Below are positions 1 through 13,200 of a DNA stretch of 64,000 nt, piece by piece; the stretch's first letter is position 1; each line of letters starts with the position of its first letter. The translations under genes were made by a program, and so were the position numbers. The notes under the pieces are model-generated. The model was given only the letters and a program-made list of their open reading frames with translations, searched no databases and was not told where the DNA came from. The DNA comes from Heloderma charlesbogerti (taxonomy: Eukaryota; Chordata; Lepidosauria; Squamata; Helodermatidae). Where the stretch lies: the NCBI GenBank assembly GCA_026122225.1, contig JANEZZ010000807.1:310001-374000 (forward strand), written 5' to 3'.

Positions 1-150
1 CTCTTTGTTATCTTGTCTTTCTTCCTGTTTAACATCTACATGAAGCCACAGGGGGAGGTTGCCTGGAGATCTGGAGTTTGGTACCATTGATATGCTGATG
101 TGCTGCCACCAGATGTCAAAAAGATTGAGTTGTGGAAGCCCTACTTGAAT
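1..150 (+). mobile_element. L2 LINE fragment, window edge
   Basis: The first bases translate to LFNIYMKP, the L2 reverse transcriptase block after the polymerase motif, also seen in the copies at 30.2 and 32.2 kb. It lies in an IQANK1 intron and is cut by the window start. Confidence 0.55.
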
Positions 151-198
151 ATTACCTGTTCCAGAAGTGACCAGACTTCCCCCTAGAGGTGCAAGCTC

Positions 199-202
<4 letters not shown>

Positions 203-237
<35 letters not shown>

Positions 238-252
238 CAGACAGACAGACAG
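203..252. repeat. (TG)n then (ACAG)n microsatellite
   Basis: About 17 TG units are followed by four ACAG units, within an IQANK1 intron. Confidence 0.97.
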
Positions 253-447
253 AGAGTCCTGGACTGCAGTGCTTGATATCTCGGCCTTTCCCCCCATCTG
301 TAGCTTGTTGCCTAGTGAGAGCACAGCTGGTGCAGTAAGGACTAGGCCACTCTGCTCCTTCCCCAGGATCGGACTGTTTCAAAGCGCAAGGAAGGGTGCT
401 GACCCAGGCTGGAGCAGCAGGTTGTTAAAGGACATAAATCAGCAAGC

Positions 448-670
448 CGTGGCTCAGTGGTGGAGCCTCTGCTTGGCACGCAGGGGGTCCCAGGTTCAGT
501 CCCCAGCAGCATCTCCAGGTATGGCTGGAAAGCCTGCCTGAAGCCCTGGAGAGCCGCTGCTGCCAGTCAGTGTCGACAGCACTGGGCTAGGTGGACTGAG
601 GCTGTGACTCAGCCTAAGGCAGCTTCCAATGTTCCCATGTACCCCCAGAACACCAGTCCTCAGGGGGCTT
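448..670 (+). mobile_element. tRNA-derived SINE in IQANK1 intron
   Basis: It has a polymerase III A box (GTGGCTCAGTGGTGGAGC) and B box (GGTTCAGTCCC), followed by a body ending in GACTCAGCCTAAGGCAGCTT. This is the family abundant in lizards whose 3' part resembles L2/MIR tails. Antisense relatives lie near 24.9, 44.2 and 51.6 kb. It is not a functional tRNA. Confidence 0.8.
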
Positions 671-687
671 CCCTGGCCACCAGTTAG

Positions 688-2684
<1,997 letters not shown>

Positions 2685-2720
2685 GCAGCACCCCGGAGGC
2701 CATCTCAGCCGGCGGTGCAC

Positions 2721-2726
2721 ATTAAA
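2721..2726 (+). promoter_or_regulatory. Candidate polyadenylation signal (ATTAAA) for IQANK1
   Basis: ATTAAA lies 37 bp beyond the IQANK1 stop, followed by TGTG-rich sequence (GTGTGTCCTGTGATG) near 2749. It would give a very short 3' UTR. No canonical AATAAA is visible nearby on this strand. Confidence 0.4.
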
Positions 2727-4540
2727 AACAACGACCCTGAGCTCTGGGCGTGTGTCCTGTGATGAATCTCGTGGCCCCAGCATGCTGCCAGACCTGGCCG
2801 GGCCCCTGGAGAGTCCGGCTGCCCCAGGAGCCGGGGCACCAATGGCTGCTGATGTCTGCATGAGCTCCCGGCCCTGCTGGAACCAGCAGCGTGCAGCCGG
2901 TGCAGGGCGGGGGCTGTGGTCTGACTAAGCCTCTGTTCCTTTCAGAAAGTGATGCTTTAGCAGAGCCCCCTTCCCACAGCGGCCTCCCTCGGCCCGATGA
3001 AAGCCAAGCACAAGCGCTGTGCGGGGAGGCCAGCCTAGGCTCAGCCCAGGACGTCTTTCTGGTTTTCCGTAGCACAGCCCCCACCCCCCCGCCAGCACCC
3101 CCTGGCGCTGCTCCTGCCGCCACTGGCGCTCGCAACTCAGAAAGACGGCAGGCTTGACCGTAAACGAAAGCTTCCTTGCAAAGGTGCCTCTTGCTCTCTC
3201 CCGAGCTGCTCTCCCACACAGGCCCTTCGGCACAGAGCCTCCCCCCTCCCCCCTTCTCAGGTGTCTCCCCCCTCGGTGGGGTCAGACTGCCGTCCGTCCA
3301 GCCCCGTGTAGTCTGCCCCGAGACTGGCCGCAGCTTGCGGTGGCCTTTGGCAGCCCAAGGTCCCTTTTGACCGGAGATGGAGGGGACAGGGCCTGTGCCA
3401 TGTCCTTCCACAGAAGGGGCTGTGTGTGTTGGGGGGGGAGGGTGCTGGGGAAGCGCAGCTCACGCGTGCCTGAGGGGCTGGAAAGCTGGAGCGTCGCCAC
3501 TGCCAGCTGAGCCCAAGAGGAAGGGAAAGGCCCAGCCGCTCATCTGGGTGGAAGCAGCTGACGCTGCCAGTTCACAGAGACAAGCGTTCGCCCCGAAGGA
3601 CAACGGCATCTTCCTGAGGGGATCTTGCAACGGCAAACTCCATTCCATTGCTAAAGGGTAAGCAGAGGCATCTTTGCACGGAAAGGGCAAGGATGGGATC
3701 TCCTTCCTGGCACAATCTGTATCAGTTCAGAGTACCACAGTTCCAAGGAGGGAAGGGCCAGAGCAGAACTAGAGGATAAGCAGCTTACACTGCAGGTTGG
3801 GCCGAGGAAATTTAAGGAGATGGGGGAGAACAGGCATTTTGAAGGCTCCTGCAGAATTGGACAAGCAGCTCTAATACTGTCAGGCGAATTCTGCCGAAGT
3901 ATTAATCTTCTAAGAGCCGCTCAGGCTGGGAGGCGGCAGGCTGAGCTGGGTTCTTTTTTAAAGGCAAGCAGCATGGGCTGGATGACGTTGCATGCAGAGG
4001 TGTGTGCGCGTACACACGGGCATACTCCGTCACCAGTCTGAAGGGATTTCATGAGTGGGGTGCAACTGGGCCTCTGCCAGTCAGGTAGAAAAAGAGGTGC
4101 GGGCTAAGCGCTGGCGACGTCTTTTACTGCGCCACTAGAGGTTCCCTGTTGGGTGTTTGCCGACGTGGGGGAGGGAGAGGAGAGCTTGGGAAAATCAATC
4201 TGGTGAAGGGCAGGAAGCAGAAGAGGGCAGGCTTAACAGGCTACACTTCCCATCTAGCAAGCGCCCACACACCAGCATCCCCCCTCCCCACCCCCAGTCA
4301 ACTCAGTCTGTTGCAGCGAATGAAAAAGCAAGTTTAGCACCAGGAATTATGACCGAGGACTGAAAATTAGACGGCATGCGCTGCGCATTCATGGAGGACA
4401 AAGTGCTAGCTACTGGGCATGATGGCCACATAGTGCCTCCCCTGTCGGAGACCACAGGCCCCCATATGCCCGTTGCTGGGGAGCACGAGGCGGCTGGTGC
4501 TGCTGGGGTCCTGTCCCGCTTGTGGGCTTCCCGTTGGGGC
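2727..4540. other. Intergenic region between convergent IQANK1 and SCRIB
   Basis: No exon, known repeat or RNA gene is recognised. Long reading frames here (up to 229 codons on the reverse strand) are explained by high GC content. Confidence 0.5.
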
Positions 4541-4640
4541 ATCCGGGCGGCTACTGTGGGAACGGAACACTGGACCAGAGAGGCCCCCTTGGATCTGATC
4601 CAGCATGGTTCTTATGTTCTTACATTAGAAATGTTAGATG
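4541..4640 (+). mobile_element. SINE/L2-type 3' end fragment
   Basis: The sequence around GATCTGATCCAGCATGGTTC and TTATGTTCTTA matches the 3' end shared by reptile MIR-like SINEs and L2. Confidence 0.5.
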
Positions 4641-4699
4641 ATGATCATTGGTATTTTATACTGCCTTTCTGAATTCAATCAATGTGGTGTGCAAACATT

Positions 4700-5560
4700 A
4701 AAAAGTAACAGAAATCAGGTAAAACAAAACAATAAAATCAACATTAAAAACCATGGAAGGTTTTTAAAACCTAGTTTTAAAGATGCATCTTGATCCCCTT
4801 CCTGAAAGGAGGGCAGGGACCAGCCACCGCTTCGACAGGGGGGTGCTCCAGCTTAGGAGCAACACAGGGGAAGGCCCTTTCCCACGTGCTCGACAAGCAA
4901 GTCTCTGCAACCGGAGGTGTCTTGAAACCGCAGCAAGCGGAGGGGTCTTCTGCTGCCGATCTTGATAACAGGTTCCCAGGGAGACAGGTGGTCCCTCGGG
5001 TCACCTGCCCCAAGCCCTTGAATTTACCCCAGAAAACAGCTGGCAACCAGTGCAGGTTTTTCAGTATTGGGGTGATGTATTCCTGGTGCTGCGCACTAGT
5101 TAGCAGCTTAGCTGCTGCATTTTGCATCAGAGGATGCTTCCAGGCACCCTTCAAGAGCAGCCCCTCGTGGAACACATCGCAATACTCTAGCCGTGACGTA
5201 AGCACAGCATGGATGATCTGGCAACACTTAAGACTGTCTCAAGAATGGTTGCAGCTGGCCAACGACACATGACTGTACAAATGCACTCTTTGCCACCACT
5301 GCTATCTGACGTTCCAGGGACAGTGTAGGACCCAGGAACACTTCCATGCCACAAACCTGATCTTCCAGGGGAGCATGACCCCCAACCAGTACAGGCTGAA
5401 TCCCAGTTCCCGAGTGAGGCTTTCCACTGACCAGCAGCACCTCTGTCTTGATCGCCCCTTGAGGTGGCTTGCAATTCTGCCCCGCTAACCAGGCTGCACT
5501 GATGCCCCTGGACAACACTCAGTGCTGAGCCCCTCCCGCACTTGCGGTCCTGCCATGTCT
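4700..5560 (-). mobile_element. L2 LINE fragment (C-terminal ORF part), degenerate
   Basis: Reverse-strand reading at 4990-5205 gives TSRLEYCDVFHEGLLLK, then QNAAAKLLT and ITPILKNLHWLP, matching the L2 C-terminal pattern [32 protein letters not shown] of the copy at 31.1 kb. It is truncated and non-functional, in the intergenic region. Confidence 0.65.
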
Positions 5561-5714
5561 CCTAGGCCCCCAAGTGCAAAAGAGGAGGCATCACCCAGCT
5601 CCCCCCTCGAGGTCTCCTCACAGGTTGGCTCCCTGGAGGTCTTGAGTCACACAGCTTGCTCTACAACATGAGTGGCCAATGGCTCTGCTGGGTCACAGAA
5701 GAAACTGTTTCTAA

Positions 5715-7104
5715 AATGTAAAGTAAACTTTATTGTCCTTGAACCACAAAATAGATTTCTTTGGTTGTACAAATGTCACTAGTTACAGTCTTGATCTCCC
5801 TTGCAGTGTCCTGGGAGAGGACAGACATGCCACAGCCCAGCACCTAGAGAAGTCATACGTTAGTCACTGAAACCCTGCCCGATCACTCCCCAAACTGCTC
5901 ATTAAAAGCAAATGCTAAAATTAGATTAAAATCAAAAAGCTCTAACTGTTGATGTAGAAGCAGCCACCGTGCAGCTTGAGAGAGACAGACAGACAGATGG
6001 GCCATCCATCTCCACACTCCTAAAACTGAGCATACAAGTTCTGTTAAAAGGGCCCTCCAGTTTAGGCATGATGAGAGATTCCACATCCTGTCCTTGGGGG
6101 AGCAAGAGCCTGCGAGGCGAATTTACGGATTTCGGGAGAACACACAGACCCCCTTCTCACCACCAGCCAATGAGGAAAGCGGCAACGTGACTGGCACCCA
6201 GAGGGGCCAGTCACCGTTCTGGGTCCCTGGGAGTCTCAGCCTTTTCCAGAAGGGAACCACAGATCTGGAAGAGAGGCCAGAGCTGCCGGGTAGCAAGCCT
6301 TTGCCATGGCGCTCGCTGGAGCAGGACCACCCCTCGTGACTCATGGAGTGTGCCCCTCCCTGGCCCTGTGCCCCCAAATCCCCACCCTAACCTGCGTTAC
6401 CCCCTCCCTGCACCCCAACCCCCAAATCCTCCCATTTCGCTGTATCTTCTACCTGCACCGCCACATCCTAATGCAACTAGCTTGCCCCTACCTTTGCTCC
6501 CCCACAGCTCTACCTCCGCTAGCACTGGGCAGCTCTCAAACATCCCCCTCCTACCTCATTAAGTAGATGGATAAGCCAGTTCCTGCAGGCTGGCCCCTCC
6601 TGCCCGTGGCACCCACAGATGGCCAGGCTCTCGGAAGAGGCAGGGAACGGCAGCACATGGCAAGGGCTTCCCCTCTCCCTGCCCAGCTTGCACTGGGGTG
6701 CTGCCCCTCGCCCACCCTTTGCCCTGAAGTGGGGGAAGGTGGCATGACATGGGTGCAGGGGCAGCTCACCCGCTGTTTGGCAAACGTCAGCTGGGGCTCC
6801 TGCAAACAACGGCCAGACGACTGCAGCAGCTGCTGCATGCACAGACGCACGCACGCTCCCAAACAATATTTACACTCGCTACACCCCACAGGGCCCCCCC
6901 AGCCCACCGCTGCTGCCGCTCGCTGTCCCCGTTTTGCGCAGAACCTGCCCCAGCGCATCGTGAGAAGAGGAGGGAGATCCACAGCCCGAGAGGTGCTGGC
7001 CAAGCCTCCCGGGGAGTTGTGTCCAGTGTCCATGCAGGAGCAGCGGGCCCCATGCCACGCAGTCCCCTGGGGTTGTTTGCTGACAGCCCCCGAGGGCAGG
7101 CCTC
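5715..7104 (-). other. SCRIB: Probable SCRIB 3' untranslated region
   Basis: About 1.4 kb lies between the proposed stop and an AATAAA on the reverse strand. It contains no recognised repeat or exon. The exact cleavage site is inferred to be 10-25 bases beyond the signal. Confidence 0.5.
5729..5734 (-). promoter_or_regulatory. SCRIB: Candidate SCRIB polyadenylation signal (AATAAA)
   Basis: TTTATT on the + strand reads AATAAA on the SCRIB strand. It is the first canonical signal I see downstream of the stop at 7105 and lies just before the convergent intergenic region. Confidence 0.55.
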
Positions 7105-7250
7105 TTATGTGGGGACCGCAGCTTCCAAGCTGCACTGAGCGTGCCGGAGCGCGCGCTTGCTGCCGAAGAGCCCCGTCTCTTCCCGGGGGGGCGCGCTGGG
7201 GGCCATGGAGGGCTCCTGGTCCTCTGCCTGTCCATCTTGCTCCTGGTTCT
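7105..7250 (-). CDS. SCRIB: SCRIB terminal coding exon w23
   Basis: The acceptor CCACCCTCAG precedes the exon in phase 1. The frame gives [15 protein letters not shown], then [17 protein letters not shown] and ends AAVPT before TAA at 7105-7107. The acidic start resembles the QEEDGE region near the human C-terminus; the last residues differ. No other terminal exon fits the phase better to the left of w22. Confidence 0.65.
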
Positions 7251-10200
7251 CTGAGGGTGGGGTGGGGTGGGGTGGGGAGAACAAGACGGAGAGAGGGGCA
7301 TCAGGCAGGGAGGAGGAACGAGGGAGCCAGCCGGAAGAGTGCTGTGAGGGCAGGCAGCGCCTGCCCGGTAGCACACCACCCCGCCAGCATGTATTCGGGC
7401 GCACGCAGGTCTGGGAGGTCACTGCAGCACAGCCTCCGCAGTGCAGCGGAGGGCCCCCTCCGCTGCCAGGACCGGGGGATGCAGCCACTCCGCACGGGAG
7501 AGCAGTGGTGCCTGAAGGATCTGGGAGGAGGGCCTGGGCCTGCAGGCCTGCCACAGCCTGGGCCCCTGCCACAGTGCTGGGGGGGCAGGGGGGAGCAGGA
7601 GCTCCAAGGGCTGGGAAGCCCTCAGTGGCCCAGGCTTCTCAGTCATGGTGCCAGCAGCACCTCACACAGCCTTCTAAACCCCTCCGGTGCGGAGATGGAG
7701 CCACACAGCCCCAGGCGCACGCTCACTTAAGCACACGCAGGGAGCCACATGCAAAGTGTCAACAGAGGAGGACCGGACTTCCTCCCTGCAGCACTGGCAG
7801 GTGAGAAGAGGGAGCGTGAGCTGCTGCAAAGCAATTCGGGGACAAGAGCGCTCTGCTGAAAGAGGTGGTGGGCCAGTCCTGTCCCACCTTGCAGGCTCTC
7901 AGGACAGTTCAGTACGTTCACCTGCCCCTGCAGCTAGGAACTGCCGTGGGAGGCAAGCCCCTAACCTGACACCCAACTTCGGGAAGGTGCCTCCCTCCTG
8001 TGGTCTAGAAGCAACGCTGAAGCTTCTCTGCAAAGAGCAGAAGTGTCACCTCCCTGCCTCATCCTGGGACAACCATCAGCCTACAAAGCAGCTTTCACAG
8101 CCTGTAGTTCTCTGCAGCTGCCAAGGTGCTTTCCCATTCCCATCCTTCCTGCCAGGCATTCTCAAGCTGTGGGGCCTCTGCCATTGCCTGGACCTAAGCT
8201 TCTGGCCTAGAGGTCCCTGCTTCCTAAGCCCCAGCCAGCCTCTCTGCATCCGCCTGCCCTTCCATATCCCCCAAATGGGCAAGACCTGGGTGGGCATGCG
8301 CCTTTCTCCACTCCAGGTCCCTTAGGCGGGGGGGGGGGATGGGACTGCACACTCAGTGCTCCCCCCGAGATGCATGCTCAACCCACTCCATTCCTAGTTA
8401 GTGTCCTACCCACTACTCCTTGCTGCTGAGGTGACAATTCAGTCTAGAAAGGAACAGAAAAAGCAGGGGATCAGGCGAGGTGCCTGTGACACTAACGATG
8501 GCTGTGAGACCAGAAGGCTGCAGCTGGCCCCCTTACCTGAGCCGCCGGCATCATTGAGGAGTCTACAGGTATCACCACCATCCGGAGTCTGGAAGATCAG
8601 AAGGGGGTTAATAGCTGGCTGCCCCAGGACACTACCCACCCCTGCTTCCCTTGGGTCCCACACAGAGTTGTCTCCATAGTCAAGCATGAGTGCCCATCAA
8701 TTCCTGCTGGTGCATGGGGGGGGGGGGAGTTCACTACAAGGAACACAAAGGCATGGGAGGAATGGGGATGTGGGAGGGGGTGCAAAGAAGAACAGCAGCG
8801 GGAATAACCAAATTTTTGTTGTTGCCTCAGGAAGCAAGAGGGTGTCTCCCGATCTCCTAGCCCTCAATCCTGCACACACATGCCCCAGCCACAAGGAAGC
8901 ACTGGCACAGAAGAGCAGGGTCAGTGCAGAGCAGCAGTGGCCCATTGCTGGCCCCGATGCCTCCCTGAAGAGACTTCATCTGATCCTGCCAAAAATATTT
9001 TCAAGCAATAAAAAAAAGATTCCACTCACATCTTACACTTCTTAGATTTTGCATGCATCATGTTACTGCACGTTTGCACGAGCACATGTGCCGTAAGTAT
9101 GACAGCTGACAGCTCCTGATCCCCGAGAATGCTATGCTATTTAGAGAAGAGAGGAGCTCCTAAATGCTCAGTTGGTGGCTAGTGACCAGGTACAGGATCA
9201 GGGGATAATGGGGGATGGCTCAATGAAAACTGCAGCAGCTGTGGAACAGAGCAGGAGGAAGCGATCCTATCGGGATAGGCAGCAGCCTCCGAACGCGGAG
9301 GCAACGGCCTATCCAGCGCATGACAGGAGCAGCACAGAGGGGATCCTCTCCTCCGCACTCCAACCGCCCAGCATGCGCGGCTAGACAGCTGGTTTCGGCT
9401 GTCTAGCTGTGGGACCTCGGAGTGGGGGGCGGGGAGGCCAGACAATGCATGGGACGCATTGTACCGGCGCTTCCGCTCTCCCCGCCCCCAGGAACACCCC
9501 CCTTTGCCTCACTCTGCTCTTACGAGCACAGCGCATGGGGAAGATCTGCGCCTACGAGGTGGCGGGGGAGGGGAGGGGGTTCTCCGGGAACCCACCTCGG
9601 AGCACGGGCTCCAAGGTTGGTTCCTGGAAACCGACCAATCCTATGGCTGCCTAGTGGCCATAGGATTGCACCTTTAGTCACTTACTGTGAAGGCTCCCTT
9701 CCAGTTTAGAGTCTTGGAGGCATCCAGCAGTGGATTAAGTTCTCAGATTTCAATGTTTTAATTGAGGATATCTATCTTTTGATTTCAAATGTTTTCAATG
9801 GAAATATTTTATGTTTTCTGTATTCACGTTTTAACTGGATGTTTTGTGATTTAAATTTTTATGTTGCGAACTGCTTCAAGACGTCTTTTTAGATATAGTC
9901 CAGCGGTTTATAAACTAATTAAGTAACTGCAATAATTAAGTCTCCCCACCTCCAGGAAAGGCAGGGATCATGAGAGCAGTCTTTGTCATAGCACAGGTGA
10001 ACTTGGGCTCCTCCCCCAGCTCTGTCCCGGGACTAGGCTCAAGACGTGACAGAGACGGAGGAGCCCTTCAAACCAGGGATGGGAATACAGAGGGAGGGAG
10101 GAGTGAGCCCTCTCACTGAAGTGGCACAGCTGAGCTCCGTGCACCAAAGAAAAGCAGCCGCCTGCGAGGAGGGCGTAGTTGGGATGCCTCCATCACACCA

Positions 10201-13200
10201 ACCTGGAGGGAGCCTCTACAGGGCATGACCAACGTTCTGTTCCCAGTCTGGAGGGAGGAGGCAGCCAACAACGCAATGTCCCCCCAGCTGGCTCAAGCAG
10301 CAAGACAGGCAAGTGATTAGAGATGCTGAGAGCAGAGAGGAGGCACGGCAACGCTGTAGTGCCCTCCTCCTGGAGGCAGCCTCTGCAGAAGTGAACGTGT
10401 CTAATCTGCAGTGCACGATAAATGTGCGTGGACTGGACAAATGTGGGTGGCTGCCTTGCAGATCTCTGTCAGAGCAATGTTAGTTGAGAAAGCTGCCAAA
10501 GCGGCTCGGACCCGAGCAGACTGTGCTACAAGTGCAATGGTCTCAAAAGGCCTTGAATCCCGCAGGCTGTGACCTGGGATGTACACCTCGATCCACCTGG
10601 CTTATGCAGTGCTGGAGGCCTTCCTCCCCAAGGAAGTGGGAGTGAAGGACACAAGCCAGAACGTCTGATACTGTGTGCGTGCCTGACATACATTTGGGGG
10701 GCCCTGAGCATGTCCAGCCTGTGCCACACTCTCTGAGATGGGCAGGAGGAAGGAAAGATCGGATGCTGGGCTCTCTGGAACAGGGTATTTACTTGTGTAG
10801 TTCTAATATTTTAATTGTTTTTAATGTCGTTTCTATTGTTTTAAAGTGTTATTGTTTTAAATTGTTGCACACCACCTTGATAGCTTTTTAGTAGATAAGG
10901 CAGTATATAAATGGATGATGATGATATACTTTAGGCACAAAGGAGAGATCAGGCGGTGTTCCTTTGGAAGATTCATAGGGGGTTCTGCACCAAGAAATCA
11001 ATGACCCTGAAAATTCTTCTGGCTGAAGTGATTGCCATGAGAACCACTACTATGTGGAAAAGTAATCAGAGCATCACAGACTCCAATGGTTCAAGGGGGT
11101 TTTAGTCTGGGCTTTAAGGCTAAATTCCATGATGGAGAACGATGGCCCATGGGCAGACTGATCAAGATCAGCCCCTGTGAACTTGTGGGGACAAGCATGG
11201 GCCTCTCTGAGTCATACACAGGATTTCTGAGAACTGCAGATGGCCTGGCCAAAGAGGGACCGCCAGCATGGCTCTGGCTTCCCTGATCTTTCTGAGGGCT
11301 TGGGAGATTGCGGGGGGGATGCATAGGAAGACAGATGGCCAGGGCTTTGGAGCATCTGTGCCTTCTGTACCCTGGGATGGGAACCTGGCAAAATAACAAG
11401 GGAGCTTGGCAATGCAAAGAAGTCAAGGATCGGGCCTTTCTTTGCCAACTACGTGCTGTTCTGTTTTCTTTGTTTGGCCTGATGACAAGGATGGGTGCAG
11501 AGAGGACGGAAGTACCAACTCCCCCCCCACCCCACCCCCGGCTGGGGTGATGACCGCTTTGCCTGAGGATCCAAGGGAGATGTTATGACATTAGAGTTAT
11601 GGCTGGAGGTTTAAAGATGATGAAACTCTGTGTAAATGCTGCAAGCGTCTGCTGATAGAATATCAGCGAGGCTGGATGTTGTGGAAACTAGGGTTTCACA
11701 GCCAGAAGATGAATCTGGGACTTATGAAATTGTGTTGTCTGCTTTACAGAAATCTAAACTTATTTTAAGACTAAGGTTAACAAACTAGAAAGTCAACCTC
11801 ATCACTGTAATTTATGAATCACTGGAATACATGAGCAGGCTGAGCAAGGTTAACGAACTGTCTTCACTGAGTCCTTTTTGTGTGCGTTATTGGTTCTGCC
11901 TGAGGACTATCCATCAGATTTTGAGCGGGACATCAAATTCTGCTCCCGCTCCACACTGAAGGGACCCCACCCATTCATCATGGAGTTTTCGAGGTTTTCT
12001 GTTAAGGAGTTTATTTTAAGAGCTGTGAGAAGCAAGGGAGAAGAGATGAAATGAAGCAGTAAATTATGATTTCCACAGATTATACTAAAGAGCTAGCAAA
12101 TAAACAGTGTGTATTCTCCAAATCCCAAGAATAGGCTCAAGAAAAGAATATTCAGTATTTTGTTTCCCTGCTTTCTTCTGTTTAAGAATGGAATCTGGTC
12201 TGAAAACGTTCAACGCCCCAGCAGCAGCAGATGGGTCCATGTGGCATGAGTCCAACTGCTATGGTGGAAGAGTGGGGCTGAAGCTGCACAAGACTTTAAA
12301 AAGCTTGAAGAGCCTTTTTGGGGGGTGGGGGTGTCAACATGGAATTCTCCCCCTCCTTTCTTTTACTGGCCAAGTTTGAGATATTTACATTTCAGAACTG
12401 GAATTGTATGTTTATGTGCCTATATGTGCGCATGCATATTGTATGTAAGCCGATATTTATATATTGGGCACTGGGGATACAATATCGTACTTGGCTTGTT
12501 CTACACTTGTTTGTTGGGAGGGGGAGCAGGGGGGGCTCTGAAGGCAGGATATGCTTTTTAATGGGGACTCATTTTTAATGGGGAATAGGACCTGGCTGGT
12601 TGGCTGTTTTCTGGATTTCATTTTCTTCTCTTAATGTAAGGCTTATTTGATAATTTTCTTTTCTGACTTCTTGTTATGAGCATAAGTACAGTACTGGATA
12701 TTCTGAATATACAATTAGGATATTGTTGGTATATGGGTTTTTCTGTGGAGATGGAATGCTTTAGACATATAAGAGGGGGCAATGGGTTGCCTTCAAATTC
12801 ATATAGGGTGTGGGTTCTATATGCGTGAGACATTTGTAAGGCTCTGTATATGTTGCAAATGGGGTGGCAAGGATGGGATGGTGGGTGTAAATAAGTGTTT
12901 TAAATATATAATTGTTTATATTGTATTCTTCTTTAGTTGTTTCTAATCTGTGTATTATTAGGTCCTTGATTATTATTACCTAGAATGTTAGGGGCTGGGT
13001 ACTCCCAAGCATATGAAAGCAAGTGCTTTCCAAACATAAGAACCTTAAAACAGATGTTGCATTGATTACAGGAAACTCATCTTTATTGTTTTTTGGAACA
13101 TTTGCTGTTTTTAAATACAGCAACATTGTTGTTTATGATGTGAATTTTATTATATGCATTTTATTGTTGTGAGCTGCCGTAGGAGGGCTCCTGCCCTGAA

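Noticed and set aside
448..530. Possible tRNA gene from A and B boxes
   Set aside because: The full cloverleaf does not form and the sequence continues into a SINE body; several copies exist in the window.
2722..3411. 229-codon reverse frame downstream of IQANK1
   Set aside because: No start context, splice sites or recognisable protein; other frames of the same stretch are equally open.
6567..7730. 387-codon forward open frame
   Set aside because: It lies antisense over the SCRIB terminal exon and 3' UTR in GC-rich DNA, has no recognisable domain, and several overlapping frames are equally open.
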